Part shown: positions 12,346-25,333 of the stretch, one piece after another
Layout: each line of letters opens with the position of its first letter
Position numbering within the stretch: position 1 is the first letter of the stretch
Source: Paratinospora sagittata
Taxonomy: Eukaryota; Streptophyta; Magnoliopsida; Ranunculales; Menispermaceae
DNA length: 64,000 nucleotides
Reading direction: 5' to 3'
Assembly: GCA_035771175.1 (NCBI GenBank)
Contig: CM069594.1
Span: 13,363,670-13,427,669 of the forward strand
Notes under the pieces: model-generated
What the model saw: the letters and a program-made list of their open reading frames with translations, nothing else
Databases searched by the model: none
Told to the model about the DNA's origin: nothing
Program-made: the position numbers and the translations under genes

Positions 12346-12838
12346 TAGTCGGGCTGAGGGCTTTAAACCAAGCGCTTGTTGGGAGGCAACCCATCGGTTT
12401 TGGAGTTTTCTTATTTTCTATGTTTCATGTTTTTAGTCATTGTAGTATAAATTTGAGTTTTGTGCTATTGACATATTCATTTCTTTTCCTTTTTAGGTTT
12501 TAAAGCAAGTTTGGGGGTCTTCTTGGAGCATCTAGGAGAAGCGATTGAAGTGCATCATATGAGATCTACACCCATTTGGGTTTAAGGGATTTTTCTAAAC
12601 TCTCTTCTTTTGTATTTGCCTATGTTTTTCTTTATTTATGTCATGCATTGAGGACAATGCACGCTTTAAGTTTGGGGGGAGAGTTTTGAATTTTTGTCAT
12701 GGTTAGTTTGTTGAGTGTGCATTAGTTTAGGTTAGGGATTACATTCTTTTACAATTTTAGACTTACTTATGGAAGGCCAATGACATGAGAACACTTCAAA
12801 GATATGAAACGATAGGGGAATGTAGAGAGTACCTATAT
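12346..12838 (+). other. Athila 3' non-coding region, first part, with two PPT-like motifs
   Basis: No ORF with family similarity. Purine motifs of the AAGTTTGGGGG type occur at 12507 and 12667, resembling the true polypurine tract at 16888. Confidence 0.6.
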
Positions 12839-13387
12839 TGTGGCGACCCACACCCCAGATCGCCATCCCTCATGGATCGGCGTGCGAAAGTGCTGGGGTG
12901 AGATGCTTGGCGTAGGCATCCACGACCACCTCAAATCATCCCATGATATGATCGGGACCCTACAAGCCTTAACCAGACTCTCCATAGAGTCCCTAATTTT
13001 ATTTTATTTTTGAAACCACATCAACCTGATAGACTTAGCAAGGCTAATATCATGACATGTACATCCACATGAATCAACAAGATATAATCTCCCAATGAAC
13101 AAGGCAATAATCATAAAGATCATATTAGTCCCCAAATGAACATAAGACAATGATCCTTAAATAAAACATACAACCATGATTACAAAAGTCCTCAATTAAA
13201 CCCAAAATAGTCTAAGGAAACATGCCTAGACCCATCATCAAATCCAAGTCCAAGGCATATAGCCAAATCCGTCAAAATCAAGGCCACAAGGCCAATATAC
13301 ATCAACGTACCATAATACAACACAAACCCTCTCACCATCTAGGTTTAACAAGTGTTATAATAATTACATATGTATCAAAATAAGCAA

Positions 13388-13390
<3 letters not shown>

Positions 13391-13467
<77 letters not shown>
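13391..13467. repeat. (AT)n microsatellite
   Basis: About 76 bp of almost pure AT dinucleotides within the solo LTR, flanked by AAAAC and GTAAAAG. Confidence 0.97.
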
Positions 13468-13469
<2 letters not shown>

Positions 13470-13562
13470 AAAGACATCCATCCATATATACATCAAACCT
13501 AGACTCACGTCAGGATGTCCCTAGCTTTGGCAATGGCTAGGTCCTCAAGCAAATGCAATACC

Positions 13563-13735
13563 CTTGCTGTCACACCCCAGTACACAGCACACCGCAGTGT
13601 CTAGTACCCCCGGGATGTGATGGGTACCTAATGCCGAGCGTACCCCAGCCGTTATATACCACATAATATTGTCACATCCCAGTACACAACACACCGCAAC
13701 GTCTAGTACCCCCGGGATCATTTGTCCACACTATT
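13563..13735. repeat. About 1.5 copies of a ~105-bp repeat, also found at 63062-63491
   Basis: The unit begins TCACACCCCAGTACACAGC, runs through CTAGTACCCCCGGGAT and GAGCGTACCCCAGCCGT, and restarts at TCACATCCCAGTACACA. The same unit, in the same internal order, is present several times near the right end of the window. Confidence 0.85.
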
Positions 13736-15691
13736 CTAGAGTTTCAATGCATGCCATTTTAAAACATATTAAACACATGCATTTCTCAATGATATTTCAT
13801 GACATTCAACATACAAGTATAATTTAATATGATGACACAAGTGATAAACAAAATGAGCAACTACTCACAACCAATGCCACGCAAGCAAAGATATCCACAC
13901 ACGGCCTACACGAATCCCAACGCAAAATAAGATCCTATAAACCATAGATTCATGCACATGTATCAATTATCATGACCATCTATACATAGACACACTAATC
14001 ATGATCAATTCCTAATCCAACAAGTCCATGTGCATCTAATTCCCATCATGAGTTTCCCATCTCATGATCAATCTCGACATCCGTGCCAAGCCATGGATAA
14101 GGCTAATTCCCAAAAACTAAGACAATCACTTAGTCTAGGTCATTCAATCCTAACACAAGTCCAAACCATTCAAAACCATGCAAGATTGATTATAATCAAG
14201 TCAATTCCTCAATTCAAATCAATACATGGCATATGACCCAATTTGGGAAAAAAATCTCTACAATAGGCATAGACCAAATTGCACTAAGTTATACCAAATT
14301 AACATAGGTTCAAACATTCTAAACCCATGATTCCACTCAATTTAGGTCCAATTAGATAATCCCCAAGTCAATTTGATCAATTGACTTGGTTTAGGTCAAA
14401 ACCCCCAATTTGGGCAAAATCTCCAAAATCAAGCCCTAGGCCAATTTTACACTACAACTAGGGTTTTCGATGGATAAAAATACTGAGTACCACCATCAAT
14501 CAACTAGAACCAGCCACTTATCCAAGATAGTTCACATGCAAACCCAACTGAAATCCCTAAGTTCGATTTCTAGGGTTTAGGTATTTTACACTAGATCTAC
14601 CCATAACTTGCAAGAAATTGGGAAAAATGGTGTCATTGGGTTCCAAATCCACCAAGGAACCCAGATTAGTAGCATACACCATGTCCCTAAGAGTTTCACA
14701 TGAAACCCTAACCCTTTACACCATCAAAAAACGAGGTGAAGTTCATGCAAAATACAATCCAAGTATAGATCTAGGTCAAGGAAGGTTGCTTCTATCATGA
14801 ACAAGCTCAAAAGAGCCAAAATCAGCCAACCTTAGGTTAGGGAACACCCAAAACCGTGACCCATGAAGAAAACTACACCATTAGAAAGCTTACTCTCACC
14901 TTCAATGGTGATTTCATGGAGAAAAATGGAGAAAAACACTTACTTTCGGGTGTAAATGGTGAAGATTTTCCTTGGAAACCTTAGCTTTCCTCCCTTCTTC
15001 CTTCTCCAATTCGTTCTTGGCACATATGGAAAGAGTAGTAGCCTTTTCCCTCTTTTTATACTTTGAAAATGGCCATTTTTGACCATGAACGTGCCCAGAA
15101 AATGGATCAGCGCCCTCCTAATCAGCGCATGAGCGCCCTCCTAGCGCATTAGCGTCCTTCCTTTCGCCCAAAACACTCAATTTTCATTTCGCTACTAGGC
15201 ACTCAATACACATAGGAATTTCACGTATGACCACCCGTTTTCTAGGTAAAAATGCGTTCCAGACTCATTTCTAATTTTCCATGTTCATTTGACGGACCAA
15301 TAATTAATTATCATTTAATCAACACATATACACTACATATTCCATTGTAAATGTCATATTTATCATGTGTTGAAGTACAACCTTCCCATATATCAAAGGT
15401 GCATTAAATGAGGACATTTAATGGAGTCTTTTCAACAGGTCACAAGTCAAGATGATGACTTGATCAATAAGTTACTTATGTGAAGCTTCTCCAACAAGCC
15501 ACTCACAATAGTATTAATATGGAAAATGATATTAATAACAACAATAACACCACCACCACTAATAATACTTTCTTTTATATAAGCAACAATCACACATCAA
15601 ACATACATACCAAGGCGAGCACATAGAGTTTGGGCAAAAATGCAAATGGGCTATGGGCTAGATGAAATGATTTCTAGGGCGCTACATATAT

Positions 15692-16887
15692 GTCTGTGTG
15701 CTTAATCCATTTTTGCTAAGTTTTGTTGGAGAGATTTAACCAATTGTGAATGGTTTTGATCATTAGATTAAGATTGTTGGGAATGGACTTTTGCTTGCTA
15801 AGTCATATTTAGATCTCTTGGGATTCTAGAACAAGTTTGATCACTTCTCGAGGCGAAATCCTAAAAAACACGCCATGAGGAAGATTATTTAGGCCATGTT
15901 TGAAAAAGTTTGAGACAAATAGCCTACCTTACTTTTTATTGTATCTATAGTTCATATTTTGAGTTGAATATCCTTTTCTTTGTTACCTATGCATCATGAA
16001 CTTTGAGCTTGTCATGTTTAAATTCCTTGTTTTTCAACCTATGTACCTTAAACAGTTTGATCCTGTTGGAGTGTTACTATTTGGAAGGAAGAACAATGGG
16101 AAAGAAAAAGTGAAGAAAAAAGTGATAAAGAAGAAAAAAAAATGTGAAGTTTGCTTATGAGTTATATTGAAAAAGAAAAGAAAATGAAAAAAGAAGAGAA
16201 GAAAAAGGTGTTACATCTATGTATTGAAAAGAAATAAGTTTGGGGGTGTAGTATTTTATGAAAGAACAAAATGAATGATGATAAGAAGCAAATAAAAGAA
16301 TGGAGAGTGAATGAAAAGTTAAATTTTATAGAGGATATATGCACTGAAATTGGGGTTTTGGTTTCAAATGTAATGTAGTGGATGTTAGCAATTAATCAAA
16401 GTGTTTAGGGTGTTTTTGAGCTACAATTTTCCTTTTTTTCCCTACCTTTGAACCTAAGCCTTACATTACAACCTATGAAAGACCTTTTTATTATGAATGG
16501 TGTGTGATCTACATTAGTGGAGAGTGGCGTGAAAGACTTGCCTATGGAGTTCCAATCTAAATAATATATTTTGGGATCTTACACTTAATACTTGCTTGCA
16601 TTTGCTCATGACTTGCATGATTAGTTTGATGAGATTAGCTATGTACTTATATGTGAAAGAATCAAAGGTGGAGTTTGGTAAGAGTTGGGTTGAAATTCTA
16701 GACAACTTTACACTCTTGAAGTTCTTCCTAGAAGTGAATATTCTATACATAGATTTAATCTTGGATGCCATATATGTGTTTACAATGATTGAGTAAGTCT
16801 TTATTTGTGTGAGAATGTGATTTTAGAAGGGATATGTTAATCATGAGTTTTAGTTTTGTTTTCCCTTTGCTCGGGACGATCAAAGCC
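15692..16887 (+). other. Athila 3' non-coding region, second part
   Basis: Continuation of the element after the solo LTR. It is A/G-rich with a PPT-like motif at 16234. Small open frames here show no recognisable similarity; no env-like gene is supported. Confidence 0.6.
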
Positions 16888-16904
16888 CTAAGTTTGGGGG
16901 AATT
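16888..16904 (+). promoter_or_regulatory. Polypurine tract of the Athila element
   Basis: CTAAGTTTGGGGGAATT ends directly at the first base of the 3' LTR, the position required for plus-strand priming. Confidence 0.85.
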
Positions 16905-18293
16905 TGATAGTTGCATATTTAGATAGGTTTTAGAGAACGTTTTAAGTGTGTTTTAGGACATTTTATGCATTAGTTTCATGTGTTTATGTTAGTTTTGATG
17001 CAATTGTTAGTTTAGGATAATTTGGATTTTTATGCATTATTTTTGTTTATTAGTTTATGATTTGATCCATTTCATATGTTAGTGTATTATTGATTTGATT
17101 TGCGTTGTTTTGTAGGTATTTAGATGTGTTAGTCATGGTTTTGGATGATGAAAACATGCACAAGAAGTTGCGAAGGAGAAGCATGAAGAACCCAAGTCAA
17201 AAAAGGCGGAAAATTGGCTAAGTCCACAAAAATCAGGCAAAATGTAACGTTCTGAGTGTCGCGGAGCTCAAAAGCAGCGCCATGGTGCTGAAAGTAAGCG
17301 CCGTTGCGCTGAAAGGGAGAAAAAACTTGTGATTTTAGCAAGTTATTTTGGGATTTTTCCCTACTTTCCAATTCAAATTCCACACGACTTTGGGGCATAT
17401 TAGATATCAAAATTTAGTGTTTTTCGAGGGGAATACACCGGAGAAGAGAGAACGACGGCTAATAGCAAAGGAATGCGAAGAAGACGACTTGGAGACAAGG
17501 AGGATTTTACAAGTTCAATAGCAACTAGTTTGGGTTTTGATGTTTATTTTCTTGTTTCTCTACATGTTTTGGGTTTTGTTATTCCAAGTTATGAACTAAC
17601 TTGTTAGTCTAGAGAGGAGATGGATCTTATATTAGAGATTATGTAATAGCATTAGTTTTTATTTATTATCAATGATTTATTCTTGGTTTATTTATATTTC
17701 TCCATGCTTAATGCTTTTGATCTCTTGGCCACGGATTGAATGATCCTAAACTTGGGGGGCGGCACTCGATAGAGGGTTCTTTAGGTTTGAACATGAGAAA
17801 TATGACATGAGATGGTCGTAGTATCAATAGATATGCGATATCTTATGAAGTTGTAGGAAAATCACAAGGCTTAATGCATTGCTACTGTATTGGTTTTTAT
17901 CAATAGATCGAAACTAGTGTTTTGGTAATATATTCTAACGCGACACTCGACAAAGGGTGTTAGGAATTATAGGATTTTGACTTATAAACATGAATAATAA
18001 TTTGATAATGAGCATGACTAATATTGTATAATTGATAATTAGGTGAAATCTAATCTCTAGATGTTTTTAATAACGATTTTTCTCCACAAAATTATGATAA
18101 ATTGCTATTTTAATTAGTGTTTTAGTTTACTTATTATTTTAGTCCACTGATCATCACAATTTGGTTTTCTAGATAAAATTAGGGTTAGGAACGATATAAT
18201 TAGTATAGTAATTCAATCCATGAGGATGATACCCGATTCTCATCGGTTTATATTATAACTTGGCAACTGTACACTTGCGTTTTGCGCCCATCA
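16905..18293 (+). repeat. 3' LTR of the Athila element
   Basis: 1389 bp, TGATAGTTGC...CCATCA, aligned end to end with 5539-6941. The differences are mainly C/T and G/A. It is followed by AACTG, the right target duplicate, and then 16 bases of PMD coding DNA. Confidence 0.92.
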
Positions 18294-18314
18294 AACTGTA
18301 ACTTCGTCAAAATC

Positions 18315-21300
18315 TGTTGCGACCCCCCTCTATAGGGTGACGTCACTACCGACACAGAATACCATATACGCCATATACAAACATATATGATACTCTGTCG
18401 GTGTTCAAATACATCAAATTTACTATCATTTTCGACATAACCCTCCCATAAACTCGGGATCTCACAAACACTTGATTTACCATCATATCCATTTCCACAA
18501 TTCAAATGTCATTCACATTTCTAGATAATAAACACATTGTTGGCCCAAGTGGTTTCCCACTTAGCATTCTCCTAAGTGTTTTGATGCTAACAAAAAATAT
18601 AACAAATGATGCTAATATTTCAATTTAGTATATTTTAGCACCAAAAGCAACAAAAAAGCTAATACAAGATTTAAGCATGTTCAAGTCAAACCAAGTGGAT
18701 AAAAAGAAGTCTAAATCAAATCTTGGACATGTCAAGATGAGAAGAGAAGAATAAGAGCTAAAGGTCATAGAATTTTGATATAGGTTGTAAACCTCCTTGT
18801 TCTATATTGCTCAATCATTCATACATGCATTAGATTTTTCTAAAAATGATTTTAATTTATTCAAACATGTTTGGTCTATGTTTCAAACTTGTTTGAGTCA
18901 TATTTGCATGAATTTTCATCAAAATCACATTTTCCCAAATTTTTTAAAAACCAACTTGATCCTGCATTTGATTTTGTCAAAATGGTTTTCAAAAGGTTTC
19001 AATCATGTTTTAAATAAGTTTTGAATGATTCAAAAGTGTTTAATCTTATATCAAAGTATTTTTGAATCAATAGATTGGTTCTTGAATGTCAAAAGAATGA
19101 TTTTTTAAAAACAGGAACCTATAGCCCGCTATCCAACTACTGCCAAAATTTCAATTTTATGTAATTTCAGTCAATAGCGTGCTATAGGGCTTGATAGCGC
19201 GTTATCGTTGTCCTGAAAATTCCAGAGCTCTCGTGTTTGTGTATATTGACCTACTATAGCCCGCTGTCCATCAATATAGGGCATGATACACAACCCGATA
19301 GCACGCTATCCATGTCAGAAATAGAAATCTGACATTTATGACAGAAAAACGTGGATGTTTCCACTTGCTTGATTTTTTTTATTTTTCGCACACTTTTGTC
19401 AGGCTATCCTAATTGAAATATTCTCCACTAACACCTGGATTATTCCTATTGTTTAACATGCTCTTACACATCTTACATTAAACAATATATGAAATCAAAT
19501 CAACCCATAGTCATTTTTCTATAAAAAACACCTAACTTGCTCATTTTGAAATAGAGAGAGTGTGTGCATTCAATTGAGATGTAACCACGATTTTTGCAAG
19601 TTATTATTTCCAGAGAGCAAAAATGTGATTCCATTTGAGCAAACAATAATCAAAGAGTGTTCTTCAAAATCAAACTTTTTCTCAGATTTTCAAAACCAGT
19701 AAGTCAAATGTTTTGAACCAAAGCTTGGATTTTGCATCTTGATTTCGTGCATCATTTCACGCATCATCAAAAGTATTTCATTGAGCAAATATAGCTGCAA
19801 GAAAGGTAAACGCGATTGTAAGATCTCTCTTTCATTGAGCATAAGATTTCATATCTGGTATATTAAGTACTTGTATTTGTGAGCTTCATATGTAACCGTT
19901 CTAATCACTTAGAACAAACTTTGTAATCTCTGTATTTGGTCTTGTTGGATTGTTTCAAGGTTGAAACAAACCAAATCAAGTGATTGTGATATCACTAGTG
20001 ATTCCAAGATTGGAATCAAGTCCAGTTTCACCCTTTATCTTGAAAAGGGTTAACCGGTTCTTCCTTAGCATGTAAAAGGGAATTGACTTTTCCTTTGCCC
20101 CCGAAAAAGGAACAAGTGGTTCTTCTTTAGCCCGTGAAAAATGATAGGTTTGTATTGAACCTTGAAAAGGACATTGTAACGGTTTGGTTCACACCCTTGA
20201 AGTGAATTCGGTATAATGGAATCCTAGAGAAGGTTTCTCTAGGCGTGGAATAGGAAACAAAATTTTGAACCATGTAAAAATTCTTTCTGTGCATTGTATT
20301 TATTTTCAATATCTTTCATTATGCACTTTACATTGATTTGAGTACACGACTTGAATTAATCAAAATATTTTCACAAAGAAATTAAAAATTGTCAAAACTG
20401 GCCATAACACTCAATTCACCCTCCCTCTTGGGTCTCTAACACACATATATCAAACATTCCATTTATCATAAGTTTCCAAAACCATGTATTTACCCACTAC
20501 ATTTGTACATACTATAAGTAGTGTTATAAATATATACAAAGTACGGAAACATATCCAAATCACTCCCTCTCTCATACATACATCAGCAGTAAGCAAGCAG
20601 AGATCACTCCACTGTAGCATTGCCCTTGCCTTTGTAATCACTACCTGTAATGAAAGGGAATTTGGATGAACTACAACAAGCTCAATGAATAATCTACCAA
20701 TGAAATTATATATGCATTCATAATAAAACATGACATTTAAAGTGATGTCAACCAATATGCAAGCAAACTTTAAATATCAATACATGATCAAGATATTTTG
20801 TGCCACTCTATACATTTTAAACAATGCATAATTCAATGAAAACATATCCTCTCAATCCTAGTATATGAGCGAGTCTACTCCTCATTATACATCGATAAGG
20901 AGAGCATCGACCTCATCTAATTATCCACTTAGATCATTCCAAGTTATCATCTATAATTAGGATTTCACCAATGCCATAAGTACTTTCTCGGTTACTCATG
21001 CAAGTCTACATCCTAGAGATTTACCCTAATGAAATTGATCTCATACTCTACTTACTCTAGTAGGCCCAAATATGTTTGAGGTTACAAACACATGTTATGC
21101 ATTTTAATCGTAATGCTAATATCATGTCATGCTTACATTTCATAAACAAAGTTGTACATACAATGCCACACATAAAACCAAAGGTAGAGATACTCACAAT
21201 GGTTGCAAGACAATCCTAGACCAATTCACTCTCTACAACTACTACACAAGCAACTCACTTGAATGCACAACTCAAGTCACCAATTTCCACTTTTTAGATA

Positions 21301-22105
21301 CCATTCACTGCAAATTTCCATTCCAAACCATCCTCGATCATAATCACACAACAATACACATTAAAACACACTCAAAATCATCACTATAACCCATTCCCAA
21401 ACCCTCGGCTGCTTTAACATAGCTGGGTTGGAATTGAGTGCATATAAACACCAAAATTCACAATTTAAACATCCATAAACTTAGAATTCATCAAGGAATC
21501 ACTTATCTATCAATTGCACACCAAAAATCCTTCAATTCCAGCTCAATCCACCTTTCTCCAATTCACCAATCTAACCGTCAAAACTCACAACTTTCATATA
21601 CGTTGCACAAGTTCAAGAGGAACTCAAATATGTAATTTTTAGGTAGAAAAAATCAATCCTTACCTTGGATTTCATCGACCCTATCCCTTTCTCCTCTTCT
21701 CTTTTCGTTTCCTTTCTTTTATCCAGTTTCTTCTAGCTCAAATGAGATGAAAAGATCGAGATTTGGCGTTTAAACATTAACAAACCACCACACCGACTTT
21801 AAAAAAAAACTGTCAGAATGCAGAGGAATGCGCTTCTCCCCATTAGGAGCGCGCTTCTCTAAAAATTTTAGAAAACATGCTCTCGGATTTCCACCACTGG
21901 AGCGCTCTTCCCAAAGTTCAAACTAAATTTTTTTCTAAGTGTTGGGTTCCAAATGCTATACCTAGGGTCCAAATGTACCTCCCACCCTAGAATACTTATA
22001 TTTATCATAATCTAAGGCCATGTACATATGTATACAAGTATAAATATGTTTGATAATATGTACAAGTCAACATTTATGTTTGACTTACAATTACAAGGTG
22101 TTACA
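18315..22105 (-). mobile_element. Solo LTR of Tekay-like type inserted in the PMD gene, split by a second solo LTR
   Basis: On the minus strand it begins TGTAACACC (22105) and ends GGGTCGCAACA (18315). The flanks are AAATC (18310-18314) and AAGTC (22106-22110), a 5-bp duplication with one mismatch. Removing the nested LTR leaves about 1.88 kb. Near its 3' end is the motif GTGACGTCAC shared with other LTRs here. PMD codons resume on both sides, so it inserted into the same MULE gene as the Athila element, 21 bp away from it. Confidence 0.85.
18538..20441 (+). mobile_element. Solo LTR (TGTTGGCCCA...CTAACA), SIRE/Copia-like guess
   Basis: 1904 bp with a perfect 5-bp duplication CACAT (18533-18537, 20442-20446). 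The 3' end carries CAATTCACCCTCCCTCTTGGG, seen in many plant SIRE-type LTRs; the superfamily is inferred from that alone. The related copy at 31994-34177 shares both ends. Its 5' part contains repeated near-palindromic TAGCGCGCTAT phrases (19120-19315). It is nested inside the 18315-22105 LTR, so it is younger than that insertion. Confidence 0.85.
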
Positions 22106-22760
22106 AAGTCTGCAAGCGGGTAAATATTATCATTAGGATCATCCGGGCTATGCAGAACCAACTCATCATTAGTAAGACCTGGTCGAGGAACCATTCGTAC
22201 CAACACACCCATTTTCAACTTTCCACCTTTCATTTGTTGTTGGTTGGGTTTGAAGCCTAACAACTCCTCGCACAATGCAAATTAATCATGTCGAGTAGAC
22301 TCCGTCACAGATAGACCATCAATTGGAAGTCCCAACTGGATCTCTACATCCTGTAGTGTGATGGTGCACTCTCCATGCGACAGGTGGAAAGTATGAGTTT
22401 CTGGCCTCCACCTCTCAACAAAGGCAGTAATCAGCTGCCAATCAAGGATAATAAATCCTACTCGAGCTACTCCATAGAAACCCGCTGGTTGTAGAGGTTG
22501 AATGAACATATTATGGATCGACATTTGGCGATGCAAGGATGCATCCCGATGCCTAACACGCATATGATGTCCATGATGTTTAAGATCACAATGAACATGC
22601 AATCGAAGTTAAGGCAAAAAACCAGTATAACATTTATTCAACAGATAAACCAAAATATATTGTCACGACAAACATACCGACTCGTCCCACACAATAGATG
22701 ATCTATGCCTATCCTGCATATATAGGATAAAAGGATCAGATGGACCCAGATCCATACTAC
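22106..22760 (-). pseudogene. PMD protein of the MULE, N-terminal part
   Basis: Minus strand. A short first exon (about 22760-22672) reads MDLGPSDPFILYMQDRHRSS before a GT donor. The main exon (about 22602-22106) contains GFYGVARVGFIILDWQLIT, ERWRPETHTFHLSHGECTIT and LQDVEIQLGLPIDG, a classic PMD N-terminal block, then CEELLGFKP and RMVPRPGLTNDELVLHSP. A TAA-type stop near 22281 separates two frames. The gene then runs into the solo LTR at 22105; its continuation is at 18294-18314 and 5538 downward. The domain is known in MULE and gypsy proteins and in the domesticated MAIN/MAIL1 proteins. This copy is broken. Confidence 0.85.
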
Positions 22761-23165
22761 CTGCAAAGACAAAACAATGATAGTATTAGTAAACACATGA
22801 ATATACATATGCAACTAATGGATCTAGATATGCAATGGGTCAACAATATACTTTCTTCATATTAAATTATACAAGTGAAAATTTATATTACAGATGCATC
22901 AATGAGAAAAAGGATCGGTACGACCAAAAATAGATGCACCAAGATTGAATGGACCGGGATCCACACCAGCTGCAAAGAAAAACACACAACTAGTATTAGT
23001 AAGTAAGTAGATATCTTTATCTACTCTACAATTATGTACTTTCGTGATATTTAATATTACTAATCAAAATATCACAATGCATACTCGTATATAGGTACGA
23101 CGGATTGAAACTCCAACGATCGGATGTATGGCGATCAGAAGGACCGGGATCCATATCTGCTGCAA
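22672..23165 (-). repeat. Triplicated first-exon segment of the PMD gene
   Basis: Three degenerate copies of a segment reading (minus strand) GCAG-CTG-ATGGATCCCGGTCC occur at about 22750, 22975 and 23155, roughly 180-220 bp apart. Each is followed upstream by the sequence ACTAGTATTAGT or similar. Each copy encodes an MDPGPS-like start. Only the copy nearest 22750 joins on to the rest of the gene. Confidence 0.65.
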
Positions 23166-23453
23166 TGAGTTAACAAATGAATACACCTAAAGTTGCTCTA
23201 TATGACCTATTTTCTTGTACATAATATCTATCACCCATTCTGTTGATATTAAAAGTTATAATTATAATAATTACAATACATGCCCATAAAAAGGAACAAA
23301 TAACTACATTATAATACATACTCATGCCAAAGAATCCATTAGAAATTCACAATATATATCCATAAAAAAACGTTTATAGCATTACAATGCATACCCACAT
23401 ATAGCTACATGGTTACCATCTTATAATACATGCCATGTTATAATCATCACATG
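23166..23453. other. Spacer between the transposase and PMD genes of the MULE
   Basis: AT-rich, no conserved coding frame. It contains several repeated ATACCCATA/TACATGCC stretches without clear periodicity. Confidence 0.5.
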
Positions 23454-25333
23454 CTATGAGTTTGAGGAAGATAGCCTTCCCCACATTCTTGGACATTTTC
23501 TCCTGTTGTGTCCACATTGAAGACAATGTCCACATAAAAGATTCTTACTTGGTTCTCGCCAATCCATCTCATTTCTACTCCACTTCGAAACAGGTCGTCC
23601 TTTTTTATGTTTTGCGAGAGTAGGTGGTAGAAGTACTAAAAAATATGTCACCGATGGCCAGTAGTCTTCGTGTGGGATGACTCTGAATGGGGTGGAGTAG
23701 CATGATATAAAAGAATCCCAACGATAATACTCTACAAAACTCCAATGATTATGCCTAGCATAGGAGCACACAACAAGGACATGCGAGCAAGGAGTGTTAA
23801 AGCATCGCCATTTCTGACAATTGCAAGTCCTATGAGATAGACTCACAACTTGCTAATGGTTGCCCCTGACCAGTCATCACCTCAAACTCTCCTGGCACCC
23901 TATCAGTAAGTGTTACATGATGACCCTTTGACTTTTCATGCCATCGGTTGAGCAACTTCATTGCATAAGTAGCATACGTCTGGCCTTGTTTCAAAGCTTC
24001 CTCGTACTCTTTTCTCCTTGATTCGAAGTATGTAATACATCGATAGAAAGTAATTTAAACTAGATCACATATTGGCAACATTCTAGCACCTTTGAGCACA
24101 CCATTGAAACACTCTGCAATTGAAGTAAATGAAAAAACTTTTTAATTTTTCATATTGTTGTAACACAGAGGTCAAAATAATGTATAAACATCATACCTAC
24201 GAGGTTTGTAGTCATCCAAGCATATCGATAGCCCTCATCATATATGCTTGTGTCCAATTTTTCTTATCAAGCTTGGAAAGCCATCTATGAGCTTCAGGAT
24301 TCAATGTTTTAATATGATCTAGATATGCATTGAAATTGCGTGGTTGTTGATGTTTGCTTGCTTGCATTACTAAGTCTTTTAAATCCTTGTTCTTAAACTT
24401 TGCATTCAAATTGCTATCCATATGACACAAACAATACCTATGCTGCCCAAGTGGCTTACACCAACCATTAGAAGGTTCATCCATTGCACTTGTAATTCTT
24501 GAATGTTGATATGATATCACACAAATGTCCATTTTATCAATTACATGGGATCGCAAATTTTTCATAAACCAATGCCATGAATATGTTGATTCATTTGCAA
24601 CAACAACAACAACAACAAATACAAGCGGGTAAACATGTCCGTTACTATCAACTGATGTTACAATCAAGAGTTTAGCCTGATACTTTCCATACAAATGGGT
24701 GCCATCAATTTGAATGAAGGGTTGAAACCTTCAATGCAAGGACCAATTGCCAATAAAAATAGATTGAACTCCACTAATCCATCTCTTAGTAGGCTTTCCT
24801 CCAATTCTACTTGTGTCCCCAGATTTGTTTATAAAAAACACATCTTTCCATTTACGGAGCATTTGATATGATGTTTCCCAATAACCAAAAGTCTTCACAA
24901 AAGCTTTTCTCTTAGCCTGCCAATGCATTTGTAGTGAACGTCGTATCTAAAATGATTTCTCACCATGTGGGGCAAAACAACTACAAAAGTGGTTGGCTCT
25001 CGATGAACAACATTGAAAACTTCTGCACATATCAAGTTAGAATCAAGTTGGGCATGGTCTTGTGATAATCTTTCATAGACACATGTATGAGGTGCGTGGT
25101 ACTTAGTAATCTCAAAAAGACCATGTAACTTGCGTTTTCATGCATGCAACATCCATTTGCAACCATCGCTTGCTTGCTTGTGATGCACAACCCAAGATTT
25201 CCTATCAGAGTAAATAACTATAAATCCTTCGTGGTGCTCAATACAATATCGTTTCACTGTGTTTTGTAAGTCATCTTTATTGTTAAACCTTAGTCCTTTA
25301 TACAATTCACCAGTGTAGTTTTGACAAGCCCCA
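23454..25333 (-). pseudogene. MuDR-like (MULE) transposase, central and C-terminal part
   Basis: Minus strand, from the DNA-binding region (GELYKGLRFNNKDDLQNTV, KYHAPHTCVYERLSQDH) at 25330-25000, through the DDE core, to the C-terminus. First catalytic Asp: IDGTHLYGKY near 24700. At the second site VISYQHSRI stands where the family has a DRH-type motif, so that Asp is lost. The Glu-containing block ECFNGVLKGARMLP is near 24100-24070. A SWIM zinc finger (CNCQKWRCFNTPCSHV) lies at 23820-23780 and a CCHC knuckle (CGHCLQCGHNRRKC) at 23520-23480; the stop is at 23454. Frameshifts occur near 25138, 24930 and 24720 and an intron or break near 24120-24210. The N-terminus lies at 36842-37250. Confidence 0.85.

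Larger units (their letters stand above)
12839..15686 (-). mobile_element. Solo LTR (TGTAGCGCCC...GGGTCGCCACA) inserted in the Athila element
   Basis: 2848 bp bounded by a perfect 5-bp duplication TATAT (12834-12838 and 15687-15691). On the minus strand it starts TGTAGCGCCC and ends GGTCGCCACA, the TG...CA form of an LTR. No PBS, gag or pol accompanies it, so it is a solo LTR. Its ends resemble the Tekay-like LTRs elsewhere in the window. It contains an (AT)n tract, a partial tandem repeat shared with 63062-63491, and an AGCGCCCTCCT phrase near 15107-15163. Confidence 0.88.
5539..18293 (+). mobile_element. Athila-lineage Ty3/gypsy LTR retrotransposon, complete but dead
   Basis: Two direct repeats, 5539-6941 and 16905-18293, both TGATAGTTGC...CCATCA, bracket a primer-binding site, gag, protease, reverse transcriptase, RNase H, integrase and a polypurine tract in Ty3/gypsy order. 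The PBS matches the 3' end of tRNA-Asp, as usual for Athila. The flanks read GACCG (5534-5538) and AACTG (18294-18298), a 5-bp target duplication with two transition-type differences. I counted 8 differences in the first ~135 bp of the LTRs, mostly transitions, so the insertion is not recent. A solo LTR (12839-15686) sits in its 3' non-coding part. No env-like ORF was recognised. Confidence 0.92.

Noticed and set aside
12346..16904. Athila env-like gene
   Set aside because: Searched for a membrane-type ORF after integrase. Only short, simple-sequence frames are present and a solo LTR occupies most of the space.
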